Assembly: GCA_045588485.1 (NCBI GenBank)
Contig: JAZNEI010000091.1
Coordinates: 1-64,000 of the forward strand
Direction of reading: 5' to 3'
DNA length: 64,000 nt
Source of the DNA: HGM04593 sp045588485
GTDB taxonomy: Bacteria > Bacteroidota > Bacteroidia > Bacteroidales > Bacteroidaceae
A program made the translations under genes and the position numbers. Positions within the stretch are counted from its first letter, which is position 1; every line of letters begins with the position of its first letter. Shown in pieces: positions 1 to 8,585 of the stretch. A model generated the notes under the pieces. It did no database searches. It was not told where the DNA came from and saw nothing but the letters and a program-made list of their open reading frames with translations.

Positions 1-379
1 AACCATTTTTTGCATCGGCGTCAATAAAATCAAACTCACTGCATGCATTGGGCAGTGGCTCAAAGATTAGCGTAAAGCATGAATCACCATCTTCTGGCAT
101 AAATAGCTCCTTGCCAGGCTCAACACCCTTACTGCCAATCAGTTCATATTCCTTATCTTGGGTTACAAGATGGATGTTCGGAGATACTTTAATCCAGTGT
201 TCGGGAGTATAGAAACTACGTACCGTCAGCACAGTAGCAGTATCGGTCAGTTCCACCTTCTCAAAGACCAGCATCGTTGTATTTGAGGCACCGACAAGTG
301 GGAATTCGAGCACTTTATTTTTGCTTGCGCAAGAGACCATCAATAGCCCCAGCAGAAGGAACTTCAATGTCTTTTTCAT
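1..379 (-). CDS. Lipoprotein, N-terminal part of a TlpA-like family protein (runs off left edge)
   Basis: The reading frame opens with ATG at 379 and stays open to the window edge, so only about 126 residues are visible. The start MKKTLKFLLLGLLMVSCASK is a lipoprotein signal with a lipobox ending at Cys17, so the product is probably anchored in the periplasm-facing membrane. The following region (TNT-like hydrophobic stretch, then FYTPEHWIKV, DKEYELIGSKGVEPGKE and LIFEPLPNACSEFDFID) resembles the N-terminal accessory region of Bacteroidales TlpA-type thioredoxins; the catalytic CxxC part would lie outside the window. It follows the 412-1590 gene by 32 bp on the same strand, so it is probably the last visible member of that thioredoxin cluster. 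The function assignment is inference from this resemblance and from the neighbours. Confidence 0.7.
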   Translation of the reverse strand, partial: MKKTLKFLLLGLLMVSCASKNKVLEFPLVGASNTTMLVFEKVELTDTATVLTVRSFYTPEHWIKVSPNIHLVTQDKEYELIGSKGVEPGKELFMPEDGDSCFTLIFEPLPNACSEFDFIDADAKNG

Positions 380-411
380 ATTGTATGCCAGATTTCAGGT
401 TTTACTTACAA

Positions 412-1590
412 TTATTCCACAGTGCCGCTCAGATGTTCCAGAATGACTCCTTCGCCATAGCCACACCATTGCTCTAAAATATATCCGTCGGGAGAGATAA
501 GGACAAAAAGCGGTATACCGTCTCTGTCGCTACGGTAACGTGCATAGAGAGCACTGCCGTTATAGCCGTCATTCCAGTTGTACCAAGAAACGGGATGTTC
601 TTTAAGCGCCTCGCGCCATACCTCTTCCGACTCAAGGTTTACACTCACTACACATAGCTTGTCCTTGTACATCCTGGCAACTACGGCAAGTTCCGGAAGT
701 GCTTTCACGCAGGGGCCGCAGCCGTTGGCCCAAAAATCGAGCAGAATATATTTGCCTTTCAGTTCGGCAAGGGTATGCTTCTTCCCATCAAGGTCAATCA
801 TCTCGCCATCAATGGCCTTCTTGCCGCTCTGTGCCTGCTCCTGGGAATAGAGATTCACATAGGCCTTTTTGGCAAGATAATGACTGCGTTGTTCTGTCGT
901 CAGGTCTCCATACAGCTGTCTCAACTCATCGGTATACGTGAAATCCTTGATATTTTGCATGCAGAGTGTCGCAAAATAGAACCTATCCATCCATATGTCA
1001 TCAACAACGGTCTGTTTCATTATTGACAAATCATTTGCACATATACGCAGTTTCAAGGAGTCGAGTTCGCCATTAATCCGTTGTATACACTCAACCGCCC
1101 TCTCATCCGTATTCCCCTTTGCACTAAAGCTTCTCGCTTCGGCCGAGAGAGACTCATAACATTTCCACTCCTCAAATGATTTCTTGATGTATCTTCCCCA
1201 AACCGTATTCTCCGATGCAGGACCTGTAACTTTCCAGGTATACATCAGTTTGTCTTCACCCTCCACAAGGACACAATCACCGGCCGAAGCCCACAAAGGT
1301 GTCACCAGCATTGAAAAGCCCTCGTTCATAAAACCTCCCAAAGCCAGTTTTTCACAATCATCACTCTCGGCAACCAACTTGAAGTAGAACTCACCATTAG
1401 AGATTGTATCGTTGCCGACAACAACGCCATAGTCGGTATTGAATCTCATCAGACACAGCACCGTACCGTCGGGCACATTCTTTACTTTGCCCTTAATCTC
1501 ATAGAACCCAGGATTTACAAGGTCGCCATCCTGCGCAATGCCACACAGGGTGGCAAATGCGACGATTAAGGTTAAGAATAGTTTTTTCAT
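412..1590 (-). CDS. Secreted TlpA-like thioredoxin-fold protein (392 aa)
   Basis: Periplasmic thiol-disulfide oxidoreductase of the TlpA/ResA type. MKKLFLTLIVAFATLCGIAQ is a signal peptide. Residues about 25-250 form an accessory region like DUF4369 (ligand-binding, beta-rich start, then helices), and the thioredoxin fold begins near residue 265 with the active site WANGCGPC (cysteines about 291 and 294). A later GIPLFVLI segment supplies the cis-proline. An alternative ATG lies 6 bp upstream (1596); 1590 was chosen because the paralogue next door has the same MKKLFLTLIVAFAT start. Its signal peptide is almost identical to that of the 1611-2879 gene although the rest diverges, which points to duplication. 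Partner proteins are unknown; reduction of exported cysteine proteins or a peptide-linked role is inference. Confidence 0.85.
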   Translation of the reverse strand: MKKLFLTLIVAFATLCGIAQDGDLVNPGFYEIKGKVKNVPDGTVLCLMRFNTDYGVVVGNDTISNGEFYFKLVAESDDCEKLALGGFMNEGFSMLVTPLWASAGDCVLVEGEDKLMYTWKVTGPASENTVWGRYIKKSFEEWKCYESLSAEARSFSAKGNTDERAVECIQRINGELDSLKLRICANDLSIMKQTVVDDIWMDRFYFATLCMQNIKDFTYTDELRQLYGDLTTEQRSHYLAKKAYVNLYSQEQAQSGKKAIDGEMIDLDGKKHTLAELKGKYILLDFWANGCGPCVKALPELAVVARMYKDKLCVVSVNLESEEVWREALKEHPVSWYNWNDGYNGSALYARYRSDRDGIPLFVLISPDGYILEQWCGYGEGVILEHLSGTVE

Positions 1591-1610
1591 AACCATTTTA
1601 TGCTTACAAA

Positions 1611-2879
1611 TTATAATCTTTCTTTTAGTATCTGTTCTACCTCCTCAGCGGTTGCTCCTATTGCAATAATAGTGCCGTCTCTGTCAACAAGGAAAACCTC
1701 GCCGGCGGCTCTGATGCCATAACGTTCCCAAATATTTTCAACACCACGCAGAGCAATCAGATTGAGCCAAGGGTATCCATCTTTCTCCACTGCAAGCCTC
1801 ATATCTTCGCTTTCCAATTCGCTTGCAACTCCAACGATGGTAAATCCTTTATCCTTGTACTTGTTATACAAAGGAATAAAACTCATCGACGTCCGTCTGC
1901 AAGGACCGCACCACGATGCCCAAAAATCGACAACAGCAATCTTACCCTCAATCTCTTTCGAGAGCGTGTGCGCTGTACCACTTAGGTCGGGAAGAGTAAA
2001 ATCAATTATTCGTGAACCCACACGCACATCCAACGATGACACCCAATTACGCAAGTTAATTGCCATATTGTTTGTTGGATATTTTGCATCATATATGTTC
2101 TTGAATAAATCCACGTATGGTTGTTTTGTCGCATTATCCTTGTTGTAAAGTCGATGTCTTGCCTGATTGAGCAGATAGAGCCCTACTATGCCGGAGTTGT
2201 TTGTAATATAATCAAGTTCGTATGCGTACATCTCTTTCCTTAACTCTTCACCTTTTTCCATAAATGCTTTGTATTCCGGTGTATAAAGGCGGTTATCCTT
2301 TTCCAATTGCTCAATCTTTTTGCTGAGATTCCTGAGTGAATCGCGGTCTTCGCATTCATCGTACAGTTTCTTGAGCGCAGCCCCCTCAACGGTCAAAAGT
2401 TTGCCTGCCTTCTCTAAAGCCTCCTCTTCTTGTCTCATTGGAATGTAGAATCTCTCTTCTATACTTTTGTTATAGGCAAGCAACTCTTTGTTGAGTGGTG
2501 TCTCCGAATGCAGTGTAGGACGCGGAGCATCATCTATTGCATAGCCGTAGAATGTAGCATAAACATCTCCCTCCTCGGCAAAGAAATCCAGCGGCATCCA
2601 ACAACCGTTGTCGTAATCCTCGCAGGCAAACAACTGATAAAATTCAGGTTCGTCGATATAAATGTCGTGAGAGAAATGCCCATCCTTTACCAAGATGGTA
2701 TCTACGGGCACTACCCTTGGGTCGCCGTCACCAATAATGAGCAGTATGCGGGTGAAAGTGCTCTCCTTTACCTCGCCCTCAATGTGGCAATGGAGTTTCT
2801 TGTTATTGTTTATGCTCTCCTGTGCAAAGCCACTAATGGTGGCAAATGCAACGATTAGGGTTAAAAAAAGTTTTTTCAT
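1611..2879 (-). CDS. Secreted TlpA-like thioredoxin-fold protein (422 aa)
   Basis: Second member of the cluster. A signal peptide (MKKLFLTLIVAFATISGFAQ) is followed by a DUF4369-like N-terminal region (about 30-130), a charged helical middle segment (about 135-230, rich in Glu/Lys and likely coiled) and a C-terminal thioredoxin domain with active site WASWCGPC (cysteines about 324 and 327). The GEVFLVDRDG segment near the C terminus carries the usual beta-strand, but the residue before GEVF is Ala rather than the common cis-Pro, which is unusual. The open frame extends 6 bp upstream to a TTG at 2885, but ATG 2879 is the better start. It lies 20 bp upstream of the 412-1590 gene and abuts the 2886-4547 gene, consistent with one transcript. 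Confidence 0.85.
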   Translation of the reverse strand: MKKLFLTLIVAFATISGFAQESINNNKKLHCHIEGEVKESTFTRILLIIGDGDPRVVPVDTILVKDGHFSHDIYIDEPEFYQLFACEDYDNGCWMPLDFFAEEGDVYATFYGYAIDDAPRPTLHSETPLNKELLAYNKSIEERFYIPMRQEEEALEKAGKLLTVEGAALKKLYDECEDRDSLRNLSKKIEQLEKDNRLYTPEYKAFMEKGEELRKEMYAYELDYITNNSGIVGLYLLNQARHRLYNKDNATKQPYVDLFKNIYDAKYPTNNMAINLRNWVSSLDVRVGSRIIDFTLPDLSGTAHTLSKEIEGKIAVVDFWASWCGPCRRTSMSFIPLYNKYKDKGFTIVGVASELESEDMRLAVEKDGYPWLNLIALRGVENIWERYGIRAAGEVFLVDRDGTIIAIGATAEEVEQILKERL

Positions 2880-2885
2880 ATTCAA

Positions 2886-4547
2886 TTATTTATTAAAGTA
2901 TTCAATTACCATTGTATGGTTCATATTGCGGTGCAAAGTGCCATTCATATCTATGATGCAAGAGAATGGAATGCCTATAAAACGAAGTTTTGCCTGAAGA
3001 TACTCCCAATCTTTGCTACTGATGTATATGTGTTCGCCTTCAATGTATGTTTTGCTAAGCCACTCTTCCGATGCTTCGCGATACTTATCCTCGGTGATAT
3101 ACAGGAATTTTACGGGTTGTCCCTGCATATCCTTTATGAAATTGCGTTGCTCCATCATAGTTGCACGGCAGGGGCCACATCCCATATTCCAAAAATCGAG
3201 GAAGAGAACATTGCCCTTATAAGGCGATATTATCTTTTGCAGTACGGGGTCCTCTGTAATGTTTTCTCCTGCTGCTGCCGTCTCATACTTCTTTACATAT
3301 TCGCGATAGGCTTTTGTATAGTGGTGGGCTACGATGGGGTTGCTGAGGAACGGCATAGCCTCGGCAACATACTCGGCAACCACATCGGGGTTGGCTTGTT
3401 GGTTTTTTATAAAGTAACTGAACAGGTTACGCATTATCTGCCATTGCATCATAAAGCCTGTGCACTGCAAGCCTGTATTCTTTTTACAGCGCTCAATGGC
3501 GTAGGAAAAAGCATCGTTTATGGTGAGCAGTGTATCGGCACGCATTGGGAGTGCTGTGTCGAGGAATTGTTTGTCATATTCGGTAGGCAGCACAAACTCA
3601 AAGGCGTAATCTTCTATGTTTTGGGGAGTACCGCCCGTCACGGGAAGTATTATATTGCTGAAATCAAAGTACCAGAGTTCAAACTCTACACGGTTTATGA
3701 GTACAGAGGCATACTCATAAAATGCAGCAAGGGGATTGTCGAATAATAAATCTTCGTGTTTTTTTAGGAATTTGAACATCCACTTGTCGTCGAGTGGCTC
3801 GAAACCATCAACAGCTTTGGGAATGGTGCGACCACTTGCCTCATCGAAGTGGGGTGCATATTTACGTTTGTTATAAACAGAACGTATATCTAATATATGA
3901 TACAATCCGGTGAAAATGGCGTTTATTCTAATGATGTCGGCTGCTATAGGATGTATATCGGCAGGCAAGAGGAATTCGCCTTTTTCAATATCCATAATAG
4001 TGTGCTCCATCACTTTGCCAAGATTGCGACAGAACTTCTCAACATCGTCGCGTTTGCCTTTACGACCTACCTCGTACCAAGATGAGAGGTCGCCATAAAG
4101 GCTTTCGCTATATCGTTTCAAATGGATGTCACGACAATGGTCAACCCAATAGGCTATACTCCCGGGTGCGATGGCTGTTTTGTGGGCAGCGGCATCTACA
4201 GCAAGGGTTATCGTATCGCCTACAAAAAAATAGAGATCGTTGGGTAGTGAGTTTTCATAACCGTCGGCACGCAGATAGACTGTTGCACTGTGTGGTATAT
4301 GCACATCGCTATTAAAAGAGCCGTCGTTGTTCACTGTGACAAGCACATTCTCCTCGGTGCGTGTGAAATTGTCCTCAATTATCAAGAGAATGTGTGGAGG
4401 ATATTTGTCTGCTGGTACGTTGACGAACTCTCCCCGAAAGCATACAGTACCTGCACGGTAGTGATACTCGTTTATAGCAGGAGTCCACTGCGCACCGGCA
4501 CAGAGGCATATATTCATTAGAAAGACTATTGCAAACAATTTCTTCAT
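2886..4547 (-). CDS. Secreted thioredoxin-like protein (553 aa)
   Basis: Third thioredoxin-type member, longer than its neighbours. MKKLFAIVFLMNICLCAGAQ is a signal peptide. A large region of about 430 residues with no motif I recognise precedes the C-terminal thioredoxin fold, whose active site is WNMGCGPC (cysteines 457 and 460) with the cis-proline in FIGIPFSC near residue 527. A Cys right after that cis-Pro region (Cys530 area) is uncommon and could matter for redox chemistry. The stop codon lies directly next to the extended frame of the downstream gene, so tight cotranscription is likely. Family-level function is thiol-disulfide exchange in the periplasm; substrates are unknown. Confidence 0.85.
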   Translation of the reverse strand: MKKLFAIVFLMNICLCAGAQWTPAINEYHYRAGTVCFRGEFVNVPADKYPPHILLIIEDNFTRTEENVLVTVNNDGSFNSDVHIPHSATVYLRADGYENSLPNDLYFFVGDTITLAVDAAAHKTAIAPGSIAYWVDHCRDIHLKRYSESLYGDLSSWYEVGRKGKRDDVEKFCRNLGKVMEHTIMDIEKGEFLLPADIHPIAADIIRINAIFTGLYHILDIRSVYNKRKYAPHFDEASGRTIPKAVDGFEPLDDKWMFKFLKKHEDLLFDNPLAAFYEYASVLINRVEFELWYFDFSNIILPVTGGTPQNIEDYAFEFVLPTEYDKQFLDTALPMRADTLLTINDAFSYAIERCKKNTGLQCTGFMMQWQIMRNLFSYFIKNQQANPDVVAEYVAEAMPFLSNPIVAHHYTKAYREYVKKYETAAAGENITEDPVLQKIISPYKGNVLFLDFWNMGCGPCRATMMEQRNFIKDMQGQPVKFLYITEDKYREASEEWLSKTYIEGEHIYISSKDWEYLQAKLRFIGIPFSCIIDMNGTLHRNMNHTMVIEYFNK

Positions 4548-4648
4548 AATACTATTGATATCTTATTTATAAGACGTAAAGAATGTTTAAATGTAACAAA
4601 AGAACAGATGTTTTTAATATTTTTAACTCGATGCCTTTTCCCAATACC

Positions 4649-5668
4649 TTATTTCAGGTTAGTAGAATTTGGTAAATTCTCGAGTTTGAACACTATCGGC
4701 ATTACAAGCCTGCTGTCAACTTTTATATATTTACCCTCTGCCTCGATGAATTGTGTAGCCGGAACCCATTGGGGCATATCTTCATCATTCATAAGACGTA
4801 GAGCCTCTTTGTCAAGTTCGCTGTTTCTACTGCTTTTTAAGATTTCCACGTTATCTATTGAACCGTCTTTCTTTACAACGAAATGTACAAAAGCTCTACC
4901 ATCAATTTTGTTTTCCACACATTCTTTAGGATATTGCAGGTTGTTTTTTATCCACTCTGTTAAAACCTTGTGGCCACCCGGGAATTCCGCCGGGGTTTCA
5001 AGAACGGGATAGATATATTGCCCATTATTATCATAGGCTATACCGCTACCTTTCAAATACCCGCCATCAATATTCACACCATTATAGAAATAGCGAAATG
5101 CTATCTCCATCGTTTTTATCATATCGGGATATTTGTCAATATTCAATCCGTACAGATGAGCAAACTCCTTTTCAAACTCATTGCTCTTACCATTGCTCGA
5201 CCAATAGAACTGCCAGAACTGCATACAGTGCCCTTTGCGCAGTTGGGAGATACAATATAGCATTGCACCCTCTTTTTCTTGCATAGTGCGGTGCAGCGCG
5301 GTTTTGAAATAGTTTGGAGCATCGGCATCGTATGTACCACCAACTGCAATATTCACCAATTTACGGCAATAGACGGTATCGTTAATCATAGACATTTTAC
5401 TACCCAATGCTGCAATATGGTCATAGGCGGCACTGTACATAGTAAGGTCATAACCATCGTTAGAACAAAAACAGTATGTTGTTATAAACTCTCTCCAATT
5501 ATTAGGAAAAGCATTGAAGAACGCCTCCTGTTTCTCCTTAGAATCAGGGTTATTAACAAGTTCTCTATACGCAGTATTCAGCTTTGCGGTATCTACTTGA
5601 AAATATTGTGCCTTTGCACTATGCACTACAAGCATAAATAAGATAACAAGCAAAAGAGTCTTTTTCAT
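4649..5668 (-). CDS. Secreted protein with TonB C-terminal domain (339 aa)
   Basis: The start at 5668 gives a clean signal peptide (MKKTLLLVILFMLVVHSAKAQ); the frame is open another 90 bp upstream but that extension is unconvincing. Residues about 20-210 are a helical region without a family I recognise. The last roughly 110 residues are a TonB C-terminal domain: PAEFPGGHKVLTEWIKNNLQ, YPKECVENKIDGRAFVHFVV, KKDGSIDNVEILKSS and the WVPATQ segment follow the usual order. In Bacteroidetes such domains are often found on secreted or TonB-associated proteins without the classical N-terminal ExbB-binding anchor, and that is the case here, so true energy transduction is doubtful. It is the first gene downstream of the sigma-54-type promoter at 5914-5929 and probably heads the thioredoxin cluster, with a 101-bp gap to the next gene. 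Confidence 0.8.
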   Translation of the reverse strand: MKKTLLLVILFMLVVHSAKAQYFQVDTAKLNTAYRELVNNPDSKEKQEAFFNAFPNNWREFITTYCFCSNDGYDLTMYSAAYDHIAALGSKMSMINDTVYCRKLVNIAVGGTYDADAPNYFKTALHRTMQEKEGAMLYCISQLRKGHCMQFWQFYWSSNGKSNEFEKEFAHLYGLNIDKYPDMIKTMEIAFRYFYNGVNIDGGYLKGSGIAYDNNGQYIYPVLETPAEFPGGHKVLTEWIKNNLQYPKECVENKIDGRAFVHFVVKKDGSIDNVEILKSSRNSELDKEALRLMNDEDMPQWVPATQFIEAEGKYIKVDSRLVMPIVFKLENLPNSTNLK

Positions 5669-5913
5669 ATTGTTTTTAATTTTTAAATTCAGTTGAATTA
5701 CAATACCATTCATTCGCTCATCGGGCATATCACTTGCAAAGATAATTATTCCACACAATTTACCCCCCCCTATTGTTAAATAATGTTAAAGCGGTAAAAT
5801 CCAATATTTTTATGCAACAGGACAGACGCTGTCTGTCTTTTATAAGGGGGTATAGCAACTTGTGCGAGTTTGTTCAAATGCCTTTGGGAACTGTCTAAGC
5901 TCAGTATGATATA

Positions 5914-5929
5914 TACAAAAAGTGTGCCA
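5914..5929 (-). promoter_or_regulatory. Sigma-54-type (-24/-12) promoter
   Basis: Read on the minus strand this is TGGCAC-ACTTT-TTGTA, matching the RpoN consensus TGGCAC-N5-TTGCA at all positions but one, with the key GG and G(C/T) doublets 10 bp apart. It points at the TonB/thioredoxin cluster; the transcript would begin near 5902, leaving a leader of about 230 nt before the 5668 start. Tandem palindromes lie 55-90 bp upstream, as expected for an enhancer-binding activator. Confidence 0.65.
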
Positions 5930-5983
5930 TAAAGCCAATTTGTTGATTTATGTTGATATACGTTGTGCTTGCTGTGAGAATTA

Positions 5984-6020
5984 TGTGCGATTGCGCACAA
6001 ATTGTGTGCATTTTCGCACA
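5984..6020. promoter_or_regulatory. Two tandem palindromic sites, probable upstream activating sequence
   Basis: Site one, 5984-5999, is the perfect palindrome TGTGCG-ATTG-CGCACA. Site two, 6005-6020, is TGTGCA-TTTT-CGCACA with one mismatched pair. Their centres are 21 bp apart, two helical turns, so bound dimers would face the same side. They lie upstream of the sigma-54-type promoter and just beyond the stop codon of the ABC permease gene. No T-run follows on either strand, which argues against a terminator. The binding protein is not in the window. Confidence 0.6.
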
Positions 6021-6040
6021 TATATTTACAATGACAATAA

Positions 6041-8353
6041 TTATCCTTTGCTTATAACCTCGGATGGATTCTCGTTGAGCGCTTTCCAAGAGCTTGCCGC
6101 CACGATGGCAAATGTGAGCAGTGCCACCATAATAATCGTAGCGATAAAAATCGACGCTGTGATGCTCTCACTCGTAGAGCCGTCTGCAACTATTATAGTT
6201 ATTGCAATGGGCAAGGCCAGAATGTAGCCGATGGTTAGGATTTTAAAATATCGCTGTGTGAGCTGTCGCAGAATATTTCCGCGTGTGGCACCGTTGACGC
6301 GGCGGATGGCAATCTCTTTGCGGCGGTGCTGTGTCTCGAAAAAGACCATTCCGAATACTCCCAACAAGGCAACCACAACAGCCACCAAGGCAAATATCGC
6401 ATAAGTGTAGGCCGAAAGGATTATTCCCTCGTGCGCTGTTCGGAAAATGTCGTCGAAATGTTTTATTTGCGCTCTTTTCTGCTTGGGGTCGAAATCTTGT
6501 CGCAATTTTTCGATGTGCGGCGCAACGTCCGAGAGGGTGTAACCGTCGGCAAGCTTGAAATATACTCCCGACAGATTATCGGCCTTTCTGTAATGTAAAA
6601 TAGGGGGCGCGGTGGTATGTGATAAGGGGTGATTGACAAAGTCGCGGCACACACCAATGACCTCGCTGTAAGTACTGTTGTTATGCGAGAGGCGGTCGCC
6701 TATTTGTATGCCGAATTTTTCCTTTACGCTTTGGGTTATAATTATTTTATCGCCATCCTCGCTCCCGTTAAAGGCGCGTCCCTCGATAATCTCAATCCCC
6801 ATAAATTGTGTGTAATTATGTGCCACCGATTGGTAGTCGAGGGTTATCTTCTTGTCGAGGTTCATTGAGTGAATCTCGGTAGGGTAGTAGTCTATCAGCG
6901 GTCGGGCCCAATTAAAGGTTACGTCGGTCACGGCATCGCATTTTTTAAGCGCTGCGGCATACTCGTCCATTTGGTGTGTGTATGTAACGAAACTGTACAT
7001 ATAAAAATCCTTGTCGAATCCTAATGCTCGGCTCTTTAACGAGATAAAATGGCTGTATTGTGCAAGGGCGAGGATGATGAAGAGGAAAGAGACAACATAC
7101 TGCAATCCCAAGAGGGTGTTGCGGATGATGCGTCCCGAGGTTCCCGCAGCGAAGCTCCCCTTGAGCACGAATGCAGGCGGAAAAGAGGTAACGTACCACG
7201 CGGGGTAGGCAGCTGTTGCAACAGCTGCTGTGATTGATATTGCAGCAAGCACTGTGAATGTGTGTATCTTGTCGGCCGTAGTGAGGCTGTGGCCAAGTGT
7301 ATCTTGTGGCAGCGTCTGTATCAGCAGCAGCGACAGTGCAAGCGCCACCGAGACAAGCAGCACGCTCTCGAAAAGCAGCTCGATGGCAATGGATGAGCGC
7401 TCGGCACCCATCACCTTGCAGATGTTTATGTTGCGTATGCGACGCGGAATAAGTGCGACGAAAAAGTTGAAATAGTTGATAAAGGCTATTGACAAAAGGG
7501 TGATTGCAATGGCCCAGAAAGACCAAAAATAGCCCCTCTGCGCCGGCTTCGTAAAGCCTGCGTAAGCGTCGAGGTCCTGCGTCTCTTTGGTGCGGTCGAG
7601 GCGAACGAGGCGCAGATGCTCGTGTATGTTCGCGCTGTCCACCTTTTTATACTCGTCACCATCCATATTTGCTATTATGGCGGCTGCACTTTCAAGGAAA
7701 AGGCGATGGTCGTCGGTGTTGCGTAATTTTATGTATAGGTTGCCGTTGCTTTCGCTTCGGGAGGCAATATTAGCTATCTGCGGGCTGCAAATAAGCCTAT
7801 TGACATTAAAATCGCTGTTGTCGGGGAAATCCTCGAAGATGGCCTCTACCGTGCAGCTTTTGCCGCGTATTATCGCATCGTCGCCCGGCTCGATATTCAT
7901 CTTTTGGGCGTAGCTACGAGCTATAGCAATTCCGTTGCCGTTTATTATTTTATCGCGGCTGCCTGCTACGAAATTCACACTCAGAGTGCTCAGATTCTCC
8001 TCAGTTGCGGTTATTGCGAAGAGGCCGCCCGATGCTTCCTCGTTGCCCGGAAACTCGATGAGGGTGAATGCGCCGCGGCGGTCGAAAATGAAACTGCTCT
8101 CGACGTGGGGAGAGCCTGCCTTCAGCCTATCTTGCAGCTCCTTTTTTAGAAAGGCTGTCCACGTGTCGCTTCCTATGCGGCTATCTATGCGGTAGATGCG
8201 TTTATAATCTTTTATCCCTCGGTTCCAATGCTCGTGAAAATAGTATTGCGACAATATAAAATAGGTTATTGTGAGGGCAATGGCAAGTCCTATGATATTG
8301 AGCGTTGCCGATAGCCTCTGTTGTCTGACGGATGATAGAATGTTCTTAAGCAT
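6041..8353 (-). CDS. ABC transporter permease, MacB/FtsX type (770 aa)
   Basis: Inner-membrane permease with the double-length architecture common in Bacteroidetes. TM1 lies at about 14-35 (LNIIGLAIALTITYFILSQ), a periplasmic MacB_PCD-like domain at about 36-270, and three membrane helices at about 275-390. Then come a fourth helix pair around LLGLQYVVSFLFIILALAQ, a second periplasmic domain, and a final FtsX core of three helices (for example AIFALVAVVVALLGVFGMVF, then two more) ending EVISKG. The FETQHRRKEIAIRRVNGATR loop after the sixth-seventh helix is the typical FtsX coupling region that contacts the ATPase. No ATP-binding subunit is encoded beside it, so it must pair with one encoded elsewhere. 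Substrate unknown; relatives handle peptides, lipoproteins or envelope stress signals. Confidence 0.9.
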   Translation of the reverse strand: MLKNILSSVRQQRLSATLNIIGLAIALTITYFILSQYYFHEHWNRGIKDYKRIYRIDSRIGSDTWTAFLKKELQDRLKAGSPHVESSFIFDRRGAFTLIEFPGNEEASGGLFAITATEENLSTLSVNFVAGSRDKIINGNGIAIARSYAQKMNIEPGDDAIIRGKSCTVEAIFEDFPDNSDFNVNRLICSPQIANIASRSESNGNLYIKLRNTDDHRLFLESAAAIIANMDGDEYKKVDSANIHEHLRLVRLDRTKETQDLDAYAGFTKPAQRGYFWSFWAIAITLLSIAFINYFNFFVALIPRRIRNINICKVMGAERSSIAIELLFESVLLVSVALALSLLLIQTLPQDTLGHSLTTADKIHTFTVLAAISITAAVATAAYPAWYVTSFPPAFVLKGSFAAGTSGRIIRNTLLGLQYVVSFLFIILALAQYSHFISLKSRALGFDKDFYMYSFVTYTHQMDEYAAALKKCDAVTDVTFNWARPLIDYYPTEIHSMNLDKKITLDYQSVAHNYTQFMGIEIIEGRAFNGSEDGDKIIITQSVKEKFGIQIGDRLSHNNSTYSEVIGVCRDFVNHPLSHTTAPPILHYRKADNLSGVYFKLADGYTLSDVAPHIEKLRQDFDPKQKRAQIKHFDDIFRTAHEGIILSAYTYAIFALVAVVVALLGVFGMVFFETQHRRKEIAIRRVNGATRGNILRQLTQRYFKILTIGYILALPIAITIIVADGSTSESITASIFIATIIMVALLTFAIVAASSWKALNENPSEVISKG

Positions 8354-8444
8354 ATTGATTATTGTTTCTCTTTAAATTTTCTTGACGAAGGTAAAAGTAA
8401 ATGCAAATATGTGTCAAGGAAAAAGCGTTAAATCGCACTTTTTT

Positions 8445-8460
8445 GGCAAAAAGTGTGCAA
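8445..8460 (-). promoter_or_regulatory. Possible sigma-54-type promoter upstream of ABC permease
   Basis: The minus strand reads TTGCAC-ACTTT-TTGCC. It shares the 12-base core GCACACTTTTTG with the stronger promoter at 5914-5929 and differs from consensus at the first G of the -24 GG and at the last base. It lies 92 bp upstream of the permease start. It is embedded in a 12-bp perfect inverted repeat (8449-8460 with 8464-8475), so it may instead be an operator. Confidence 0.35.
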
Positions 8461-8475
8461 TTTTTGCACACTTTT
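8449..8475. repeat. Perfect 12-bp inverted repeat (AAAAGTGTGCAA / TTGCACACTTTT)
   Basis: Arms 8449-8460 and 8464-8475 are separated by three T residues and are perfectly complementary. The core TGTGC...GCACA resembles the sites at 5984-6020, though the spacer is 7 rather than 6. A competing hairpin can form with CACTTTTT at 8437-8444. It lies in the 232-bp gap between the permease and the 8586-9308 gene; the rest of that gap shows nothing else I can name. Confidence 0.6.
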
Positions 8476-8585
8476 GAATTATGAACTTCTTCTAAGAACT
8501 TTCTTTTGCTCCGAGTCAAAAAGGAGAAGTAATCAACTTCTATATGAAAATATTTATTCGAATTTTAAGGCTGTGTCTAATGCTA

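Noticed and set aside
5984..6020. Palindromes read as a terminator for the ABC permease
   Set aside because: There is no T-run on the minus strand after the stems, and the two sites are spaced by exactly two helical turns, which fits protein binding better.
5776..6021. 81-codon open frame on the minus strand upstream of the TonB gene
   Set aside because: It runs straight through the sigma-54-type promoter and the palindromic sites, is composed of AT-rich low-complexity residues and has no domain or start context.
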